From the NCBI RefSeq assembly GCF_900103455.1, contig NZ_FNHI01000018.1, positions 77,819 through 141,818 of the forward strand: a stretch of DNA of 64,000 bases. Reading direction: 5' to 3'. The notes beneath the pieces are model-generated. The model did not search any database, had not been told where the DNA came from, and saw only the letters and a program-made list of their open reading frames with translations. Of the stretch, positions 16,979 to 26,461 are shown piece by piece. This DNA is from Streptomyces wuyuanensis (GTDB lineage Bacteria; Actinomycetota; Actinomycetes; Streptomycetales; Streptomycetaceae). The stretch's first letter is position 1, and each line of letters starts with the position of its first letter. Made by a program: the position numbers and the translations under genes.

Positions 16979-18388
16979 GTGACCACCCCATCCCCGATAT
17001 CCGCTGACGGCCTCATGCCCCCGCCCGGGTGCCCAGCCCACGGCATGGCCCAGAACGGCCTCGTGCGGTTGCCGGAGATCACCGACCCGGCCAGGACCTA
17101 CGAGGGGCTCCGCAAGCAGTACGGTCCGGTCGCACCGGTCCTCCTGCACGGAGACATCGAGGCCTGGATGGTCCTGGGGTATCGGGAGAACCTGGAGGTC
17201 ATGCGGACTCCGAAGTTGTTCAGCCGGGACTCCCGGCTCTGGAACGCCTTCATCGAGAACCGCGTGCCGGCGGACTCGCCCCTCCTGCCGATGGTCGCCT
17301 GGCAGCCCTTGTGCGTGTTTGCCGACGGCGAAGAGCACGCCCGCCTGCGTGGCGCAGTCGTGGACGGCCTCTCGCAGTTCAATCGGCGCGGCATGCGCAA
17401 GTACGTCACTCACTACACCCGTCAACTCGTCGCGGGTTTCGGGGCCGGCGGCGCCGCAGACCTCGTCCGGAACTACGCCGAGCCGCTGCCGATGCTCGTG
17501 GTCAGCCGCCTGCTCGGCATGTCGCCGGACAAGGGCCCGCTCCTGGTCGAGCCGACGCTCGACCTGCTGCGCGGCAGCGAGACGGCAGCCGCCAGCAACG
17601 CCGTCGTCACCCAGGTGCTCCAGGACCTCGTCGCCTACAAGAAAACGGCCCCGGGCGACGACCTGGCCTCACGCCTCATCCAGCACGAGTCACAGCTCAC
17701 CGACACCGAAGTCGTCGAACACCTTCGTCTGACCCTGGTCGCCGCGCATCAGGGGACGGTCAATCTGATCGCCCACACCCTGCGGCTGATCCTGACCGAC
17801 CGCCGGTTCCGCGGGAACCTCTCCGGCGGCCACATGACCCTGCCCGACGCGCTGGAACAGGTCATGTGGGACAACCCCAGCATCGGCACCATTCCCGGCC
17901 GGTGGGCAACGTCCGACACGACGATCGGCGGTCAGCACATCAGAAAGGGCGATCTGCTCATGCTGTGCATCGCCGCCGCCAACGTGGACCCCGAGCAGCG
18001 CCCCGACGTGAGCGTGCCGATGCACGGAAACCGCTCACACCTCGCGCTCAGCGCCGGCCCTCACGAGTGCCCCGGCGGTGACATCGGCCGCGCCATCGCC
18101 GACACCGGCATTGACGAGCTCATGTCGATCCTGCCCGACATGACCCTTGCGGTCCCGGAGACCGAGATCGGCATTACCTCCAACTGGCTCACCACCCGGC
18201 CGGACGCCCTGCCGGTCCGGTTCACCCCGCCACGCTCCCTGGGCGACCTCCACCCGGCGCAGGGAGCCCCAGTCGCCGCTCAGCCGCTGCCCGCGGCCGC
18301 GGCCTCTCCCGCCGTGCCGTTCCCGCAGCCTCCCGCAGCGGTGCCTGCACGGCCGCGGTCCTGGTGGCGCTCGCTGCTGTCCCGATAG
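16979..18388 (+). CDS. CYP157-like cytochrome P450 lacking the ExxR arginine
   Basis: P450-fold protein of 469 residues similar to the CYP157 enzymes that accompany conservons in Streptomyces. The K-helix reads ALEQVMWDNPS, so the usual ExxR is ExxW, the substitution known for CYP157. The haem loop LALSAGPHECPGGDIGR keeps the cysteine but has leucine in place of the usual phenylalanine. The I helix is non-canonical (VAAHQGTVNL). A Pro/Ala-rich tail ends in WWRSLLSR. GGAGG precedes GTG 16979. No conservon genes (kinase-like, roadblock, DUF742, GTPase) lie beside it, so it is an orphan. Whether it is catalytically competent cannot be told. Confidence 0.8.
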   Translation: MTTPSPISADGLMPPPGCPAHGMAQNGLVRLPEITDPARTYEGLRKQYGPVAPVLLHGDIEAWMVLGYRENLEVMRTPKLFSRDSRLWNAFIENRVPADSPLLPMVAWQPLCVFADGEEHARLRGAVVDGLSQFNRRGMRKYVTHYTRQLVAGFGAGGAADLVRNYAEPLPMLVVSRLLGMSPDKGPLLVEPTLDLLRGSETAAASNAVVTQVLQDLVAYKKTAPGDDLASRLIQHESQLTDTEVVEHLRLTLVAAHQGTVNLIAHTLRLILTDRRFRGNLSGGHMTLPDALEQVMWDNPSIGTIPGRWATSDTTIGGQHIRKGDLLMLCIAAANVDPEQRPDVSVPMHGNRSHLALSAGPHECPGGDIGRAIADTGIDELMSILPDMTLAVPETEIGITSNWLTTRPDALPVRFTPPRSLGDLHPAQGAPVAAQPLPAAAASPAVPFPQPPAAVPARPRSWWRSLLSR

Positions 18389-18606
18389 CAGCCCGGTTGC
18401 GGCACGACGGGACGTGATCACCAAGTGCGGTCCAGGAAGTGAAGGTGGAGCGGCACAACCACTGCTCTCGTCACCATCGCTGTCCGCGTCGGCCCCCGTT
18501 GCTGTGGCACGCCCCCTCGCGGAAGGGGTCGTCGTGCCGCTCGTCGTGATGCGCCTGATCACACCACGTGCCGCCCGCCGCGGGTAGGCGGGCACACGGC
18601 AAGGCC

Positions 18607-18645
18607 GCGGGCCCTGTCCGACTCGGTGAGTCGGACAGGGCCCGC
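18607..18645 (+). terminator. Strong hairpin terminator
   Basis: A perfect 18-bp stem with a three-base loop (left arm GCGGGCCCTGTCCGACTC, exact complement on the right), about 220 bases after the CYP157-like gene. The energy of this structure should be very high; it probably ends that transcript and may insulate the decayed gene that follows. Confidence 0.7.
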
Positions 18646-18710
18646 TGTCAGGCGACCGTGACCTGGGGACACCACGCCTGCCGCGGCGTACGCTCGTCAG
18701 CAGAGGGCTC

Positions 18711-19345
18711 ATGGGCGGCATCCCCACGGCCTTCCGGGCCGCCCTGCGGAAGGCTGCCGGTCAGGTCGGACACCACTCGCGGGCACTGGTGCTGACCACG
18801 CACGGGCATCCCGGCCACGTCGGCAACAACGATCTGGCCGACGAGTTGGGTGTGCCCGCCGAGCACTACGTCCCCGCCCCGACGTGGACCAGATGCGCGA
18901 CCCGGCATCGTACTGGCTGCGGTCGTTCGACCGCATCACCGGACTGGCTCCACTGCCCGCGTCACCGGCCGCCCTGGCCGAAAAGGTGGTGCAGATCTGT
19001 CGGCCCACGAAGCCCTTCTGCGGCACAACCCGGACCTACGAGGAGCGACCGCGGAGCGGTTCCGGATCGGGTCGCTTCGGTTCACCGGCTGGACCTTCGT
19101 CAACGGCGCGGTCCGCGTACTGCGCAGCGACGGCCACCGCGCCGGGCATGTGATCGTGCACCTCGGCGATTGCAGAGTCCTGCACCTGTCCGACGAAGGC
19201 AACGGGGCCTGGGGCGCGATGGCCGACGCCGACCAACTCAAGATCCAAACCGTGCTCGGCGCGGTCGCCGTCCTCTTCGAGGAGAAGCAAGCCACGATCC
19301 TCACCGACGGACACAGCTTCGCCCTGCGCCGCGGCGCTTCGGCCG
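18711..19345 (+). pseudogene. Broken metallo-beta-lactamase-fold hydrolase gene
   Basis: Three frames must be joined to read one protein: ALVLTTHGHPGHVGNNDLADEL up to about 18885, then DPASYWLRSFDRITGLAPLP to about 18985, then DLSAHEALLRHNPDLRG through GHVIVHLGDCRVLHLSDEGN and ATILTDGHSFALRRG. The order and motifs are those of the metallo-beta-lactamase fold (first HxHxDH, later GH and a final histidine), with the first aspartate replaced by glycine (HGHPGH). At least two frameshifts are present and the N terminus is missing. The 3' end meets the 3' end of the gene on the opposite strand. Confidence 0.65.
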
Positions 19346-19346
19346 G

Positions 19347-19667
19347 TCACAGACCGGTGACCTCCCGGGCCCTCTTGAGTACGGAGTCGATCGCGTCCAC
19401 CCCGGCGTTGCGCCGCCGTTCGCGCGCGGCCCGGTCCGCCGGCACCAGCCGCGCGGCAACTTGCACGGCGTAGGCGTCCGGGTCGCCGAAGGCGGACCGC
19501 GGGTGCTCTCCCGTATCCGCGCAGTGCGCCGTGAGCTCCTTGACCGCCCGGAGCACGACCGCCCGGTCCACGCCCGGCTGCATGGCCAGCCGTACCTGGA
19601 AACGAGCCATCCACTTCTCGCGGTCCTTCTCCCCCGCCGCGTCCGTCGTCTGCTCCCTCTTCGCCAC
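19347..19667 (-). CDS. Small HAAS-like helical protein
   Basis: A 106-residue soluble protein. The core DREKWMARFQVRLAM, then VLRAVKELTAHCADTG and FGDPDAYAVQVA resembles the HAAS helical domain, in which a conserved GDPxxYA closes the unit; such domains often accompany PadR-type regulators or sigma/anti-sigma proteins. No PadR gene is adjacent. GTG 19667 has GGGAGAG upstream. The function is unknown and the similarity is modest. Confidence 0.55.
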   Translation of the reverse strand: MAKREQTTDAAGEKDREKWMARFQVRLAMQPGVDRAVVLRAVKELTAHCADTGEHPRSAFGDPDAYAVQVAARLVPADRAARERRRNAGVDAIDSVLKRAREVTGL

Positions 19668-20365
19668 GTGCTCTCCCAGGTGATCGACAGCCGTCCGTCG
19701 TGGAGTTGGACGCCGAGGCGTCGAAGTGGGTTGCGCAAGCGGGGAAACGGCCATCGGCGAGAAGCCGGGGAACAAGACTGCGCCATGCCGGCACCGGTCC
19801 CGGGACGGCATCCCGGTCGGGCTGGGCCACAGCCGCGACCGTGCTTTCGCCCTGTCCGTCCTGCCGCTGCCGCCGTGTCCGTCCTGCCGCTGCCGCCGCC
19901 AGGCCACAGCCACGCCCTCGGCCCGGACCGCACGGCGGTGTGGCGGTACGGGAGAGCCGAGCCAGACGGTGTCCATCACACCCGGCCGTCCGAGATGGGA
20001 CCCCTGCCGGGGTCACCGGCCCAGAAGCCGCGCCGACCGCCACGCGCCGCACAGCGCGAGCAAACCGGGGAATTTGCTGAAACCCATTCATGGAAGCCCG
20101 GCCTGGCTCACAGCACACCTGCTCCTCACCGGCCCCGCGCCTCATCGCCGTACCGGAGAGTCGCTCTCGCCTGCGTGAATACCGCCCCCTGCGCGCGGCC
20201 CTCTCGCCTGCGCCGCCACCACCCCCGGGTCAGGCAGGCGACGAATCCGCCTGTCAGCATGTGGGTTCCCCAACGCGCCGCGCCCGCAAAGCAGTTGACA
20301 GGCAATTCAGGACGGCGCTTTGATCTGGCACTCGTAATGACCGACACCTGCAGGGGGAACTCTTG
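19668..20365. other. Intergenic with a short tandem repeat
   Basis: About 700 bases without a convincing gene. A 22-base unit beginning TGTCCGTCCTGCCGCTGCCG occurs twice in tandem at 19853-19874 and 19876-19897. The last 60 bases carry the ribosome site GGGGGA of the secreted protein gene. Confidence 0.4.
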
Positions 20366-20782
20366 ATGAAGCGCAGCACGGTGGCAAAAGCCGGAACGGC
20401 TCTCGCGGCGAGCGTCCTCATCGTCGGGGGCATGGCGGGCTCGGCCTCCGCGAGCGGAAGCAATGTGACCGTCTCCCGGTCCTGGGGCACGGCGACCTTC
20501 AAGACCTACGGCGACGAACTGTTGGTGAAGGACCTGTCCGCGGACGGCTACTCCGTCCAGGCGAAGATCCAGCGCTGGCAGAAGGTCAACATCGACGCGT
20601 GGAGCTGGGTGGACCACCGGACCGGCTGCTACGACACGACCAGCAAGAACGACACCACCGACGGCTACTCGGTCTGCAACTACGACCTGATCGAGAACGA
20701 CCCGGTCCGGGTCTGCATCGTCCGCTCGAAGGACGGCGTCCGCCACGGCGACTGGATCTGCAGCGCAGAGACCAAAGCCTGA
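20366..20782 (+). CDS. Small secreted four-cysteine protein
   Basis: Precursor of 138 residues with a classical signal peptide: basic MKRSTVAK, hydrophobic AGTALAASVLIVGGMAG, and cleavage probably after SASA. The exported part of about 108 residues is rich in aromatic and charged residues and has four cysteines (TGCYD, SVCNY, RVCIV, WICSA), enough for two disulfides. No catalytic motif was seen. ATG 20366 lies eight bases after GGGGGA. Streptomyces encode many such small secreted beta-rich proteins; protease-inhibitor or cell-surface roles are possible but unsupported. Confidence 0.7.
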   Translation: MKRSTVAKAGTALAASVLIVGGMAGSASASGSNVTVSRSWGTATFKTYGDELLVKDLSADGYSVQAKIQRWQKVNIDAWSWVDHRTGCYDTTSKNDTTDGYSVCNYDLIENDPVRVCIVRSKDGVRHGDWICSAETKA

Positions 20783-21030
20783 TTCCTGCCGCCCGTCACG
20801 CCACATCCGCCCCTGACACGAGCGGCCGCGGACGGGCAGAAGACCCAGGGCGCATCTCTGCAATCGGCTGGTCAGTCGATCGCACGCGTCCGTCCGGTCA
20901 GTGATCATTGATGCGACGTGGGACCGGATCGAGCCGCCGTGCCGGCCGATCCGGTCCGCGGTCGGCCGTCGGCAGTGGGCCGACCATCTCAAAGCCCTGA
21001 GATCTCACGGACGGATCCGAGAGGCAGTCC

Positions 21031-21987
21031 TCAGGGGCGGAAGGTGCGGCGGTAGGTGTCGGGTGGGACGCCGACACTGCGGTGGAAGTGGCGGCGCAGG
21101 GTGGTGGCGGTGCCCATGCCGGTGGCCGAGGCGATGGTGTCCACCGTGGCGTCGGTGGTCTCCAGCAGTTCCTGGGCGTGGCGGATGCGCTGAGTGTGGA
21201 GCCACTGCAGTGGTGTGGTGCCGGTGAGGTGCTTGAAGTGGCGGGCGAGGTGGCGTGAGCTCATGCGGGCCCGGCGGGCCAGGTCCTCCACGGTGATCGG
21301 TTGGTCCAGTCGCTCCAGCGCCCAGGGGAAGAGCTCGGCCAGGGGGTGGTTGCCCGGGGCGGGGATCGGGGTCGCGATGAACTGGGCCTGGCCGCCGTCG
21401 CGGTGCGGCGGGATGACCAGGCGCCGGGCGATCTTGTTGGCGATGGCCGAGCCGTGGTCGAGTCGGACCAGGTGCAGGCACAGGTCCATGGCGGCGGCTT
21501 TGCCCGCTGAGGTGAGGACGTCGCCGTTGTCGACGTAGAGGACGTCCGGATCGACGGTGGCTGCTGGGTGGCGCCGGGCCAGTTCCCTTGTGTGGGCCCA
21601 GTGTGTGGTGGCGCGCCTGCCGTCGAGCAGTCCTGCCGCGCCCAGGACGAACGCTCCCGTGCACAGTGAGGCCACGCGGGCGCCGGCTTCGTGAGCGGCG
21701 CGCACCGCCTCGACCAGCTTGGCGGGCGGTTCGCGATCCGTGTCGGCCCAGCCGGGGACGATCACCGTGTCGGCGTGCGCGAGGTGGTCGAGTCCCTCAT
21801 CCGGTTCCAGACGGAAGCGGTCGACACGCACTGGGCCGCTCCCGCAGAGGGTGAAGTCGTACCAGGGGTCCACGATGTGGCTCAGATCGGCTCCGAAGAC
21901 CTCGACGGCCACGGACAGTTCGTAGTGGAGCATGCCGTCGGTGACGGCCAGCGCGACAGTGGGCATGTCCGAAACTGTACGTGGCAT
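21031..21987 (-). CDS. GlxA-family regulator (DJ-1/PfpI plus AraC domains)
   Basis: Transcriptional regulator of 318 residues. Residues 10-185 form a DJ-1/PfpI-like amidotransferase fold with the nucleophile-elbow segment ARVASLCTGAFVLGAAGLL. Residues 215-315 are an AraC-type double helix-turn-helix: TVEDLARRARMSSRHLARHF and the second-helix part IASATGMGTATTLRRHFHRS. Relatives activate genes for amine or aldehyde catabolism. It is divergent from the saccharopine-dehydrogenase-like gene with about 105 bases between the starts, so that gene is the likely target. ATG 21987 was preferred to the ATG seven codons later because GGAAA lies upstream. Confidence 0.9.
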   Translation of the reverse strand: MPRTVSDMPTVALAVTDGMLHYELSVAVEVFGADLSHIVDPWYDFTLCGSGPVRVDRFRLEPDEGLDHLAHADTVIVPGWADTDREPPAKLVEAVRAAHEAGARVASLCTGAFVLGAAGLLDGRRATTHWAHTRELARRHPAATVDPDVLYVDNGDVLTSAGKAAAMDLCLHLVRLDHGSAIANKIARRLVIPPHRDGGQAQFIATPIPAPGNHPLAELFPWALERLDQPITVEDLARRARMSSRHLARHFKHLTGTTPLQWLHTQRIRHAQELLETTDATVDTIASATGMGTATTLRRHFHRSVGVPPDTYRRTFRP

Positions 21988-22094
21988 GTCGTTTCCGACG
22001 CTCGTGCGGGGTGGTGCCGCGCGGACAGGATGTGGGTGTCAGGCCGCAGCGGATCGACATCGCAGCGGCGTTCGAGTGCGCGGGAGGAAGTCTC

Positions 22095-23141
22095 ATGGGG
22101 ACGGGTCAGTTGGTAGCGGTGTTCGGCGCGTACGGTCACACCGGGCGGTTCGTGGTGGCGGAGCTGGCCGCGCGGGGGTTCGTGCCGGTGCCATCCGGGC
22201 GCAACGCGCGGGCTCTGGAGGAGCTGGCCGGCGAGCACGGGCTGGAGGCCCGGGTGGCGTCGGCCGAGGACCCGGCCTCCCTGGAGCGGGCCCTGGCGGG
22301 CACGGCGGCGGTCATCAACTGCGCGGGCCCGTTCGCCTCGACCACCGGCCCCGTGATCGAGGCCGCGCTGCGCGCCGGGATCCCGTACCTGGACGTCGCC
22401 GCCGAACTCGAGGCCAACCTCGACACCTTCGCCCACTACCGCGAGCGGGCCCGGGACGCGGGAGCGGTGATCGTCCCGGCCATGGCCTTCTTCGGCGGTC
22501 TCGGCGACCTGCTGGCCACCGCGGCGATGGGCGACTGGACCGAAGCCGACGAGGCGCACATCGCCTACGCGCTCAGCAGCTGGCACCCCACCGCCGGCAC
22601 CCGGCTCTCGGGCGCGGTCTCCCGCGAGCGGCGCGGCGCCCGCCGCCTGCGCTACAGCGGTGGGCAGTGGGAGCACCGCACGGACGACGCGCCCACCCTG
22701 GAGTGGAGCTTCCCGGATCCGATGGGACCCCGTTCGGTGATCGGGGAGTTCACGATGGCGGACGTCGTCACCGTCCCCCAGCACCTGTCCATCCCCGATG
22801 TGACCACCTACATGACCGCCGAGGCGGTCCGCGACGTCGCCGCCCCCCACACACCGGCCCCGACCGCCGCCGACGAGAGCGGGCGCTCGGACCAGACCTT
22901 CCTCGTCGACGTCGTCGTGCGCTCGGGCGGAGTCGAACGCCGGGCCACGGCCGGCGGACAGGACATCTACGCCGTCACCGCACCCCTGGTCGCCGAGGCC
23001 CTCGAACGCGTCCTCACCGGCCGCACGAAGGCCGTCGGCGTCGCCTCCGCCGGCGAGGTCTTCGACGCCCTGGACTTCCTTCACGCACTGGCCCCGCACA
23101 TCGCACTCGACCTGCACCCGCAGAAGCAGATGACTGCCTGA
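22095..23141 (+). CDS. Saccharopine dehydrogenase-like NAD(P)-binding oxidoreductase
   Basis: Cytoplasmic 348-residue protein with an N-terminal Rossmann fold: VAVFGAYGHTGRFVVAELAARG, the NAD(P)-binding glycine pattern of the saccharopine-dehydrogenase/trans-acting enoyl reductase group, followed by AVINCAGPFASTTGPVIEAA and the IPYLDVAAE loop typical of that superfamily. The C-terminal half would carry the substrate site and is less recognisable. GGAGGAAG precedes the ATG. The divergent GlxA-type regulator probably controls it. The substrate is unknown. Confidence 0.8.
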   Translation: MGTGQLVAVFGAYGHTGRFVVAELAARGFVPVPSGRNARALEELAGEHGLEARVASAEDPASLERALAGTAAVINCAGPFASTTGPVIEAALRAGIPYLDVAAELEANLDTFAHYRERARDAGAVIVPAMAFFGGLGDLLATAAMGDWTEADEAHIAYALSSWHPTAGTRLSGAVSRERRGARRLRYSGGQWEHRTDDAPTLEWSFPDPMGPRSVIGEFTMADVVTVPQHLSIPDVTTYMTAEAVRDVAAPHTPAPTAADESGRSDQTFLVDVVVRSGGVERRATAGGQDIYAVTAPLVAEALERVLTGRTKAVGVASAGEVFDALDFLHALAPHIALDLHPQKQMTA

Positions 23142-23374
23142 CATCAGTCGGCCGCCCGGCAGTCGGTCAGGCGCGCGAACTCGTCCCACAATGCGCGGAT
23201 CTGCATCCCCACCTCCTGTGGCGTTCGACTCGGGGCGCCCGTGGTGGCCGGGATGCTGCGCCGTGGCACGGGCGGCTACGGCGATGGCGTGTTCTCCACC
23301 GCGAACGGGCCGGCTTCGCCCGACATGCCGTGTCCCCGGCCGAATGACCGAGTCGCGGAACTCCACGCCGGCGT

Positions 23375-26101
23375 TCACCGCCTCTTCTCCACCCCGGCCG
23401 GCGTCGGATCTTCCCTTCGGAGCACGCGGCGACGTACCGTCCATCGCCGAATCTCGTCGGTGCCCCAGACGATGACGGGGAAGCACGTGATGAGTGCGAT
23501 GACGTCCGCGGGCAGGGCGGCGGTGCCGAACATGTGCTGGAAGAGCGGTACGTACACGAGCACGGCCGTGAAGGCGATCTCGAAGGCGATCCCGTACAGC
23601 AGCAGGGTATTGCTGAACACGCCTATCTGCCGCAGCGAGGCGTGCTCCGTTCTGGCCGCCATGGCGGTGCCGACCTGGCAGGTGACAATTCCCGCGAACG
23701 TCGCCGTCGTCGCCGTGAGATACGCGTGGTGCAGGTCGCTGCCGGGGCCGGTGGGATCTCCGGGCTGCCAGCCCGCCCGCCAGAGGACGTAGAAGTAGCC
23801 CGTCATGACGAGCACCGCCGAGACCGCTCCGAGGTAGCCCCAGCCGCGGACCAGCATGGCGGGCGAGATGATGCTCTGCCGACTCGATCGTGGCGGCCGC
23901 TTCATGACCCCCGGCTCCGCGCGCTCACGCCCCAGAGCGAGGGCGGGGAGCGTTTCGGTTCCCAGGTCGATCGCCAGGATCTGCAGCACCGTGAGCGGCA
24001 GTGGGACGGTGCCGGCCGACAGCGCGAAGACGAGGAACGGAACGGCCTCCGGCGTGAGGTGGGCGAAGATGTAGACGATGAACTTGCGGACGTTGTCGTA
24101 CACGCGTCGGCCGGATTCGACGGCGGTGACGATGGTGGCGAAGTTGTCGTCGGTGAGCACCATCGTGGCCGCCTCGCGGGCGACGTCGGTACCCGAACGC
24201 CCCATGGCCACACCGATGTGCGCCCGGTGGAGTGCCGGGGCGTCGTTCACGCCGTCACCCGTCATCGCGACGATCCGGCCGTGCGCGCGAAGGGTGTCGG
24301 CGACTTTCAGCTTCGTCTCGGGTGAGGACCGGGCGAAGACGATCTCCGACTCCGGTCCGGTGATGAGCAGGTCGTCCAGTTCGCGGTCCGTGACCTTTTC
24401 CGACTCCTGTATGACGAGCAGCTCCGGCCGGCCGATGCCGACCTCCCTGGCCACGGCAGCCGCGGTGGCCCCGTTGTCACCTGTCACGATGTGCACCCTC
24501 AGCCCCGCGTCGTGGCAGCGCCGGACGGCGGCCGCCACCTCCGGCCGCGGAGGGTCGTACAGTCCGACCAGGCCCAGCAGCCGGAGTTCCCTCTCCGCCT
24601 GCTCACGGTGTTCGGGCGGTTCGGGAAGTTCCCGGTCCGCGACGGCGAGGACGCGCATCCCCTGACGGGCGAGGTCGTCCGCCGCGGCCCGCGCCTGGCT
24701 CACGTCGTGCCCGTTCCCGGCGCCGGCGTCCGTCGTGCGCGCCAGTACGCTCTCCGGCGCGCCCTTCACCACGAGCCGGAAGTGATCGCCGCCGGGTTCG
24801 GGCCGTATCAGCGTGGACATCAGCCGCAGCCGCGGGTCGAACCGGAACAGCGCCGTGCGGCGTTCGTCCCTGCGTGTGAGATCGGGTGCACCGCCGAGCG
24901 CCGCGGCACCCGCGACGAGGGCTTCTTCCGTGGGATCGCCGTGCAGGTCTCCCCGCTCGTCCCGGGTGACGGTCGTGCACTCTGCCATGGCCTCGGCCAG
25001 CCGGGCCGTCCACGGCCCGGCTTCGGTGCCGTGCCCCGGTGTCCACGCCGCTTGGAGGCGCATGCGGTTCTGAGTGAGCGTCCCCGTCTTGTCGGTACAG
25101 ATCACGCTGGTCGAGCCGAGTGTCTCCACCGCACTGAGCCGCTTGACCACCGCTCCCTGCCGGGCCAGGAGCCGCACACCGACCGCGAGTGCCAGGGTGA
25201 TCGTCGGAAGCAGGCCCTCCGGCACGTTGGCGACGAGGAGCCCGATGGCGAACATGAGGGCGTCGGTCAGCGGGAGGCCGATCATCCATCCGATGAGGAG
25301 GAAGGCCACGCCGACCGCGACCGCGACCGCGGCGATCAGCCAGGCGACCCTCTTGACCTGCTGCTCCAACGGGGAGGACTCGCGCCGGGTACGTTGGCTG
25401 AGAGCCGCGATGCGGCCCAGTTCGGTGTGACTTCCTGTGGCGAAGACGATGGCCTGCGCCTGGCCGCCCGTGCAGGTGGTGCCGCTGAAGACGAGGTTGG
25501 GTTCCTCGAGCAGCGGCTTGCCCGGCAGTGCCGGGCCTGCGCACCGGTCGACCGGTGCGGACTCGCCGGTGAGCATCGACAGGTCGGCTTCGACGCCGCC
25601 TTCGGTGAGGCGAGCGTCCGCGGGGATCTTGTCGCCTTCCTCGATCAGGACGATGTCGCCCGGCACCAGTTCCTTTGCGAGGACGTCGAATGTGCTGCCG
25701 TCCCGCACCACGCGGGCGTGCTCGGGGAGGTAGCGCGCAAGGGTCTCCACCGCGTGTTCGGCCTGGCGCTCCTGGAGGAGCGCGAATCCCGCGTTGACGA
25801 GGACGACGGCGACGATCGCCCATCCCAGGACGGCGATGTCGGCGATGAAGGCCAGGGCGGCGGCGGCCCACAGGAGCAGGGCGAGCGGATGTGCGAGTTG
25901 CCGTGTCAGCTCCCGCCACACGGACTCACCGGCGGTGGACCGCACCTCGTTCGGTCCGTACACGGCGAGACGCCGCTCCGCCTCCCGGCCGGACAGTCCA
26001 CGGGCCCCGGTGCCCAGTTCGCGCCGCAACAGTGCCAGGGGCTCCAAGGGGTCGGGTTCCGGAGCCGGCGTCGAGGGCGGCTGTGGCGCAGGGTGCCTCA
26101 C
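23375..26101 (-). CDS. P2-type cation-transporting ATPase (Na/K-ATPase-like)
   Basis: Membrane ion pump of 908 residues. All P-type landmarks are present: actuator loop LSMLTGESAPVD, phosphorylation motif ICTDKTGTLTQNRM, nucleotide-domain KGAPESVL and hinge MTGDGVNDAPAL. Helix 4 reads VANVPEGLLPTITLALAV and helices 5-6 contain the segment LTVLQILAIDLGTETLPALAL, both closer to Na,K-ATPase-type (P2C/D) than to SERCA-type pumps. The open frame extends far upstream, but GTG 26101 begins a normal cytoplasmic N terminus. Two 14-bp palindromes of the dormancy type lie in the divergent promoter shared with the CBS-BON gene. Probably a Na+, K+ or Ca2+ pump; ion unknown. Confidence 0.88.
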   Translation of the reverse strand: MRHPAPQPPSTPAPEPDPLEPLALLRRELGTGARGLSGREAERRLAVYGPNEVRSTAGESVWRELTRQLAHPLALLLWAAAALAFIADIAVLGWAIVAVVLVNAGFALLQERQAEHAVETLARYLPEHARVVRDGSTFDVLAKELVPGDIVLIEEGDKIPADARLTEGGVEADLSMLTGESAPVDRCAGPALPGKPLLEEPNLVFSGTTCTGGQAQAIVFATGSHTELGRIAALSQRTRRESSPLEQQVKRVAWLIAAVAVAVGVAFLLIGWMIGLPLTDALMFAIGLLVANVPEGLLPTITLALAVGVRLLARQGAVVKRLSAVETLGSTSVICTDKTGTLTQNRMRLQAAWTPGHGTEAGPWTARLAEAMAECTTVTRDERGDLHGDPTEEALVAGAAALGGAPDLTRRDERRTALFRFDPRLRLMSTLIRPEPGGDHFRLVVKGAPESVLARTTDAGAGNGHDVSQARAAADDLARQGMRVLAVADRELPEPPEHREQAERELRLLGLVGLYDPPRPEVAAAVRRCHDAGLRVHIVTGDNGATAAAVAREVGIGRPELLVIQESEKVTDRELDDLLITGPESEIVFARSSPETKLKVADTLRAHGRIVAMTGDGVNDAPALHRAHIGVAMGRSGTDVAREAATMVLTDDNFATIVTAVESGRRVYDNVRKFIVYIFAHLTPEAVPFLVFALSAGTVPLPLTVLQILAIDLGTETLPALALGRERAEPGVMKRPPRSSRQSIISPAMLVRGWGYLGAVSAVLVMTGYFYVLWRAGWQPGDPTGPGSDLHHAYLTATTATFAGIVTCQVGTAMAARTEHASLRQIGVFSNTLLLYGIAFEIAFTAVLVYVPLFQHMFGTAALPADVIALITCFPVIVWGTDEIRRWTVRRRVLRREDPTPAGVEKRR

Positions 26102-26159
26102 CTCATCGACACTCCGCGCTCCCGGACGGACTCCACAGGGCCGACAAGGGGCCCGGAAT

Positions 26160-26173
26160 GGTCCGAACGTCCC
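26160..26173. promoter_or_regulatory. OsdR/DevR-type box
   Basis: GGTCCGAACGTCCC, a two-mismatch variant of the recurring GGGCCGNNCGGCCC palindrome, about 60 bases upstream of the ATPase start. The identical 14-mer recurs upstream of the pyruvate phosphate dikinase gene. Binding by the response regulator encoded near 60 kb is inferred. Confidence 0.55.
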
Positions 26174-26234
26174 TTGCCGGGGCACGGCGGAGCAAGAGGT
26201 CTGCCCCCACCGGAGAGGTCGAGGAATGCGTACG

Positions 26235-26248
26235 GGGCCGTCCGGCCC
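26235..26248. promoter_or_regulatory. OsdR/DevR-type box
   Basis: GGGCCGTCCGGCCC, an almost perfect 14-bp palindrome, lies between the two divergent genes and could serve either promoter. Confidence 0.6.
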
Positions 26249-26461
26249 ACGTCTCCTGCCCGTGCAGCCCCGTGACAGGACATCCCCCGACGTCAACGCT
26301 GGGAGGAGGGGCACCCGGCCCGTCCGTGCGCCCGTCACCGGGGCACGGACCATGGCCGAGCCGCCCGAGTGCGAGTGGGCACGTTCCCGCCAGAGCGACC
26401 GCCCGGCGACCTGCCCCGCTGAAGAGTGCCTCAGCTCGGGCCGACGAAGAGGAACAGGACC

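Larger units (their letters stand above)
26102..26461. other. Divergent promoter region with dormancy-type boxes
   Basis: Shared upstream region of the P-type ATPase and a CBS-BON gene. It carries the two palindromic boxes annotated separately and, just before them, a related GGGCCGACAAGGGGCCC inverted repeat at 26138-26154. No coding frame was recognised. Confidence 0.5.

Noticed and set aside
17029..18081. A 350-codon frame inside the CYP157-like gene
   Set aside because: Arginine-rich shadow frame without motifs.
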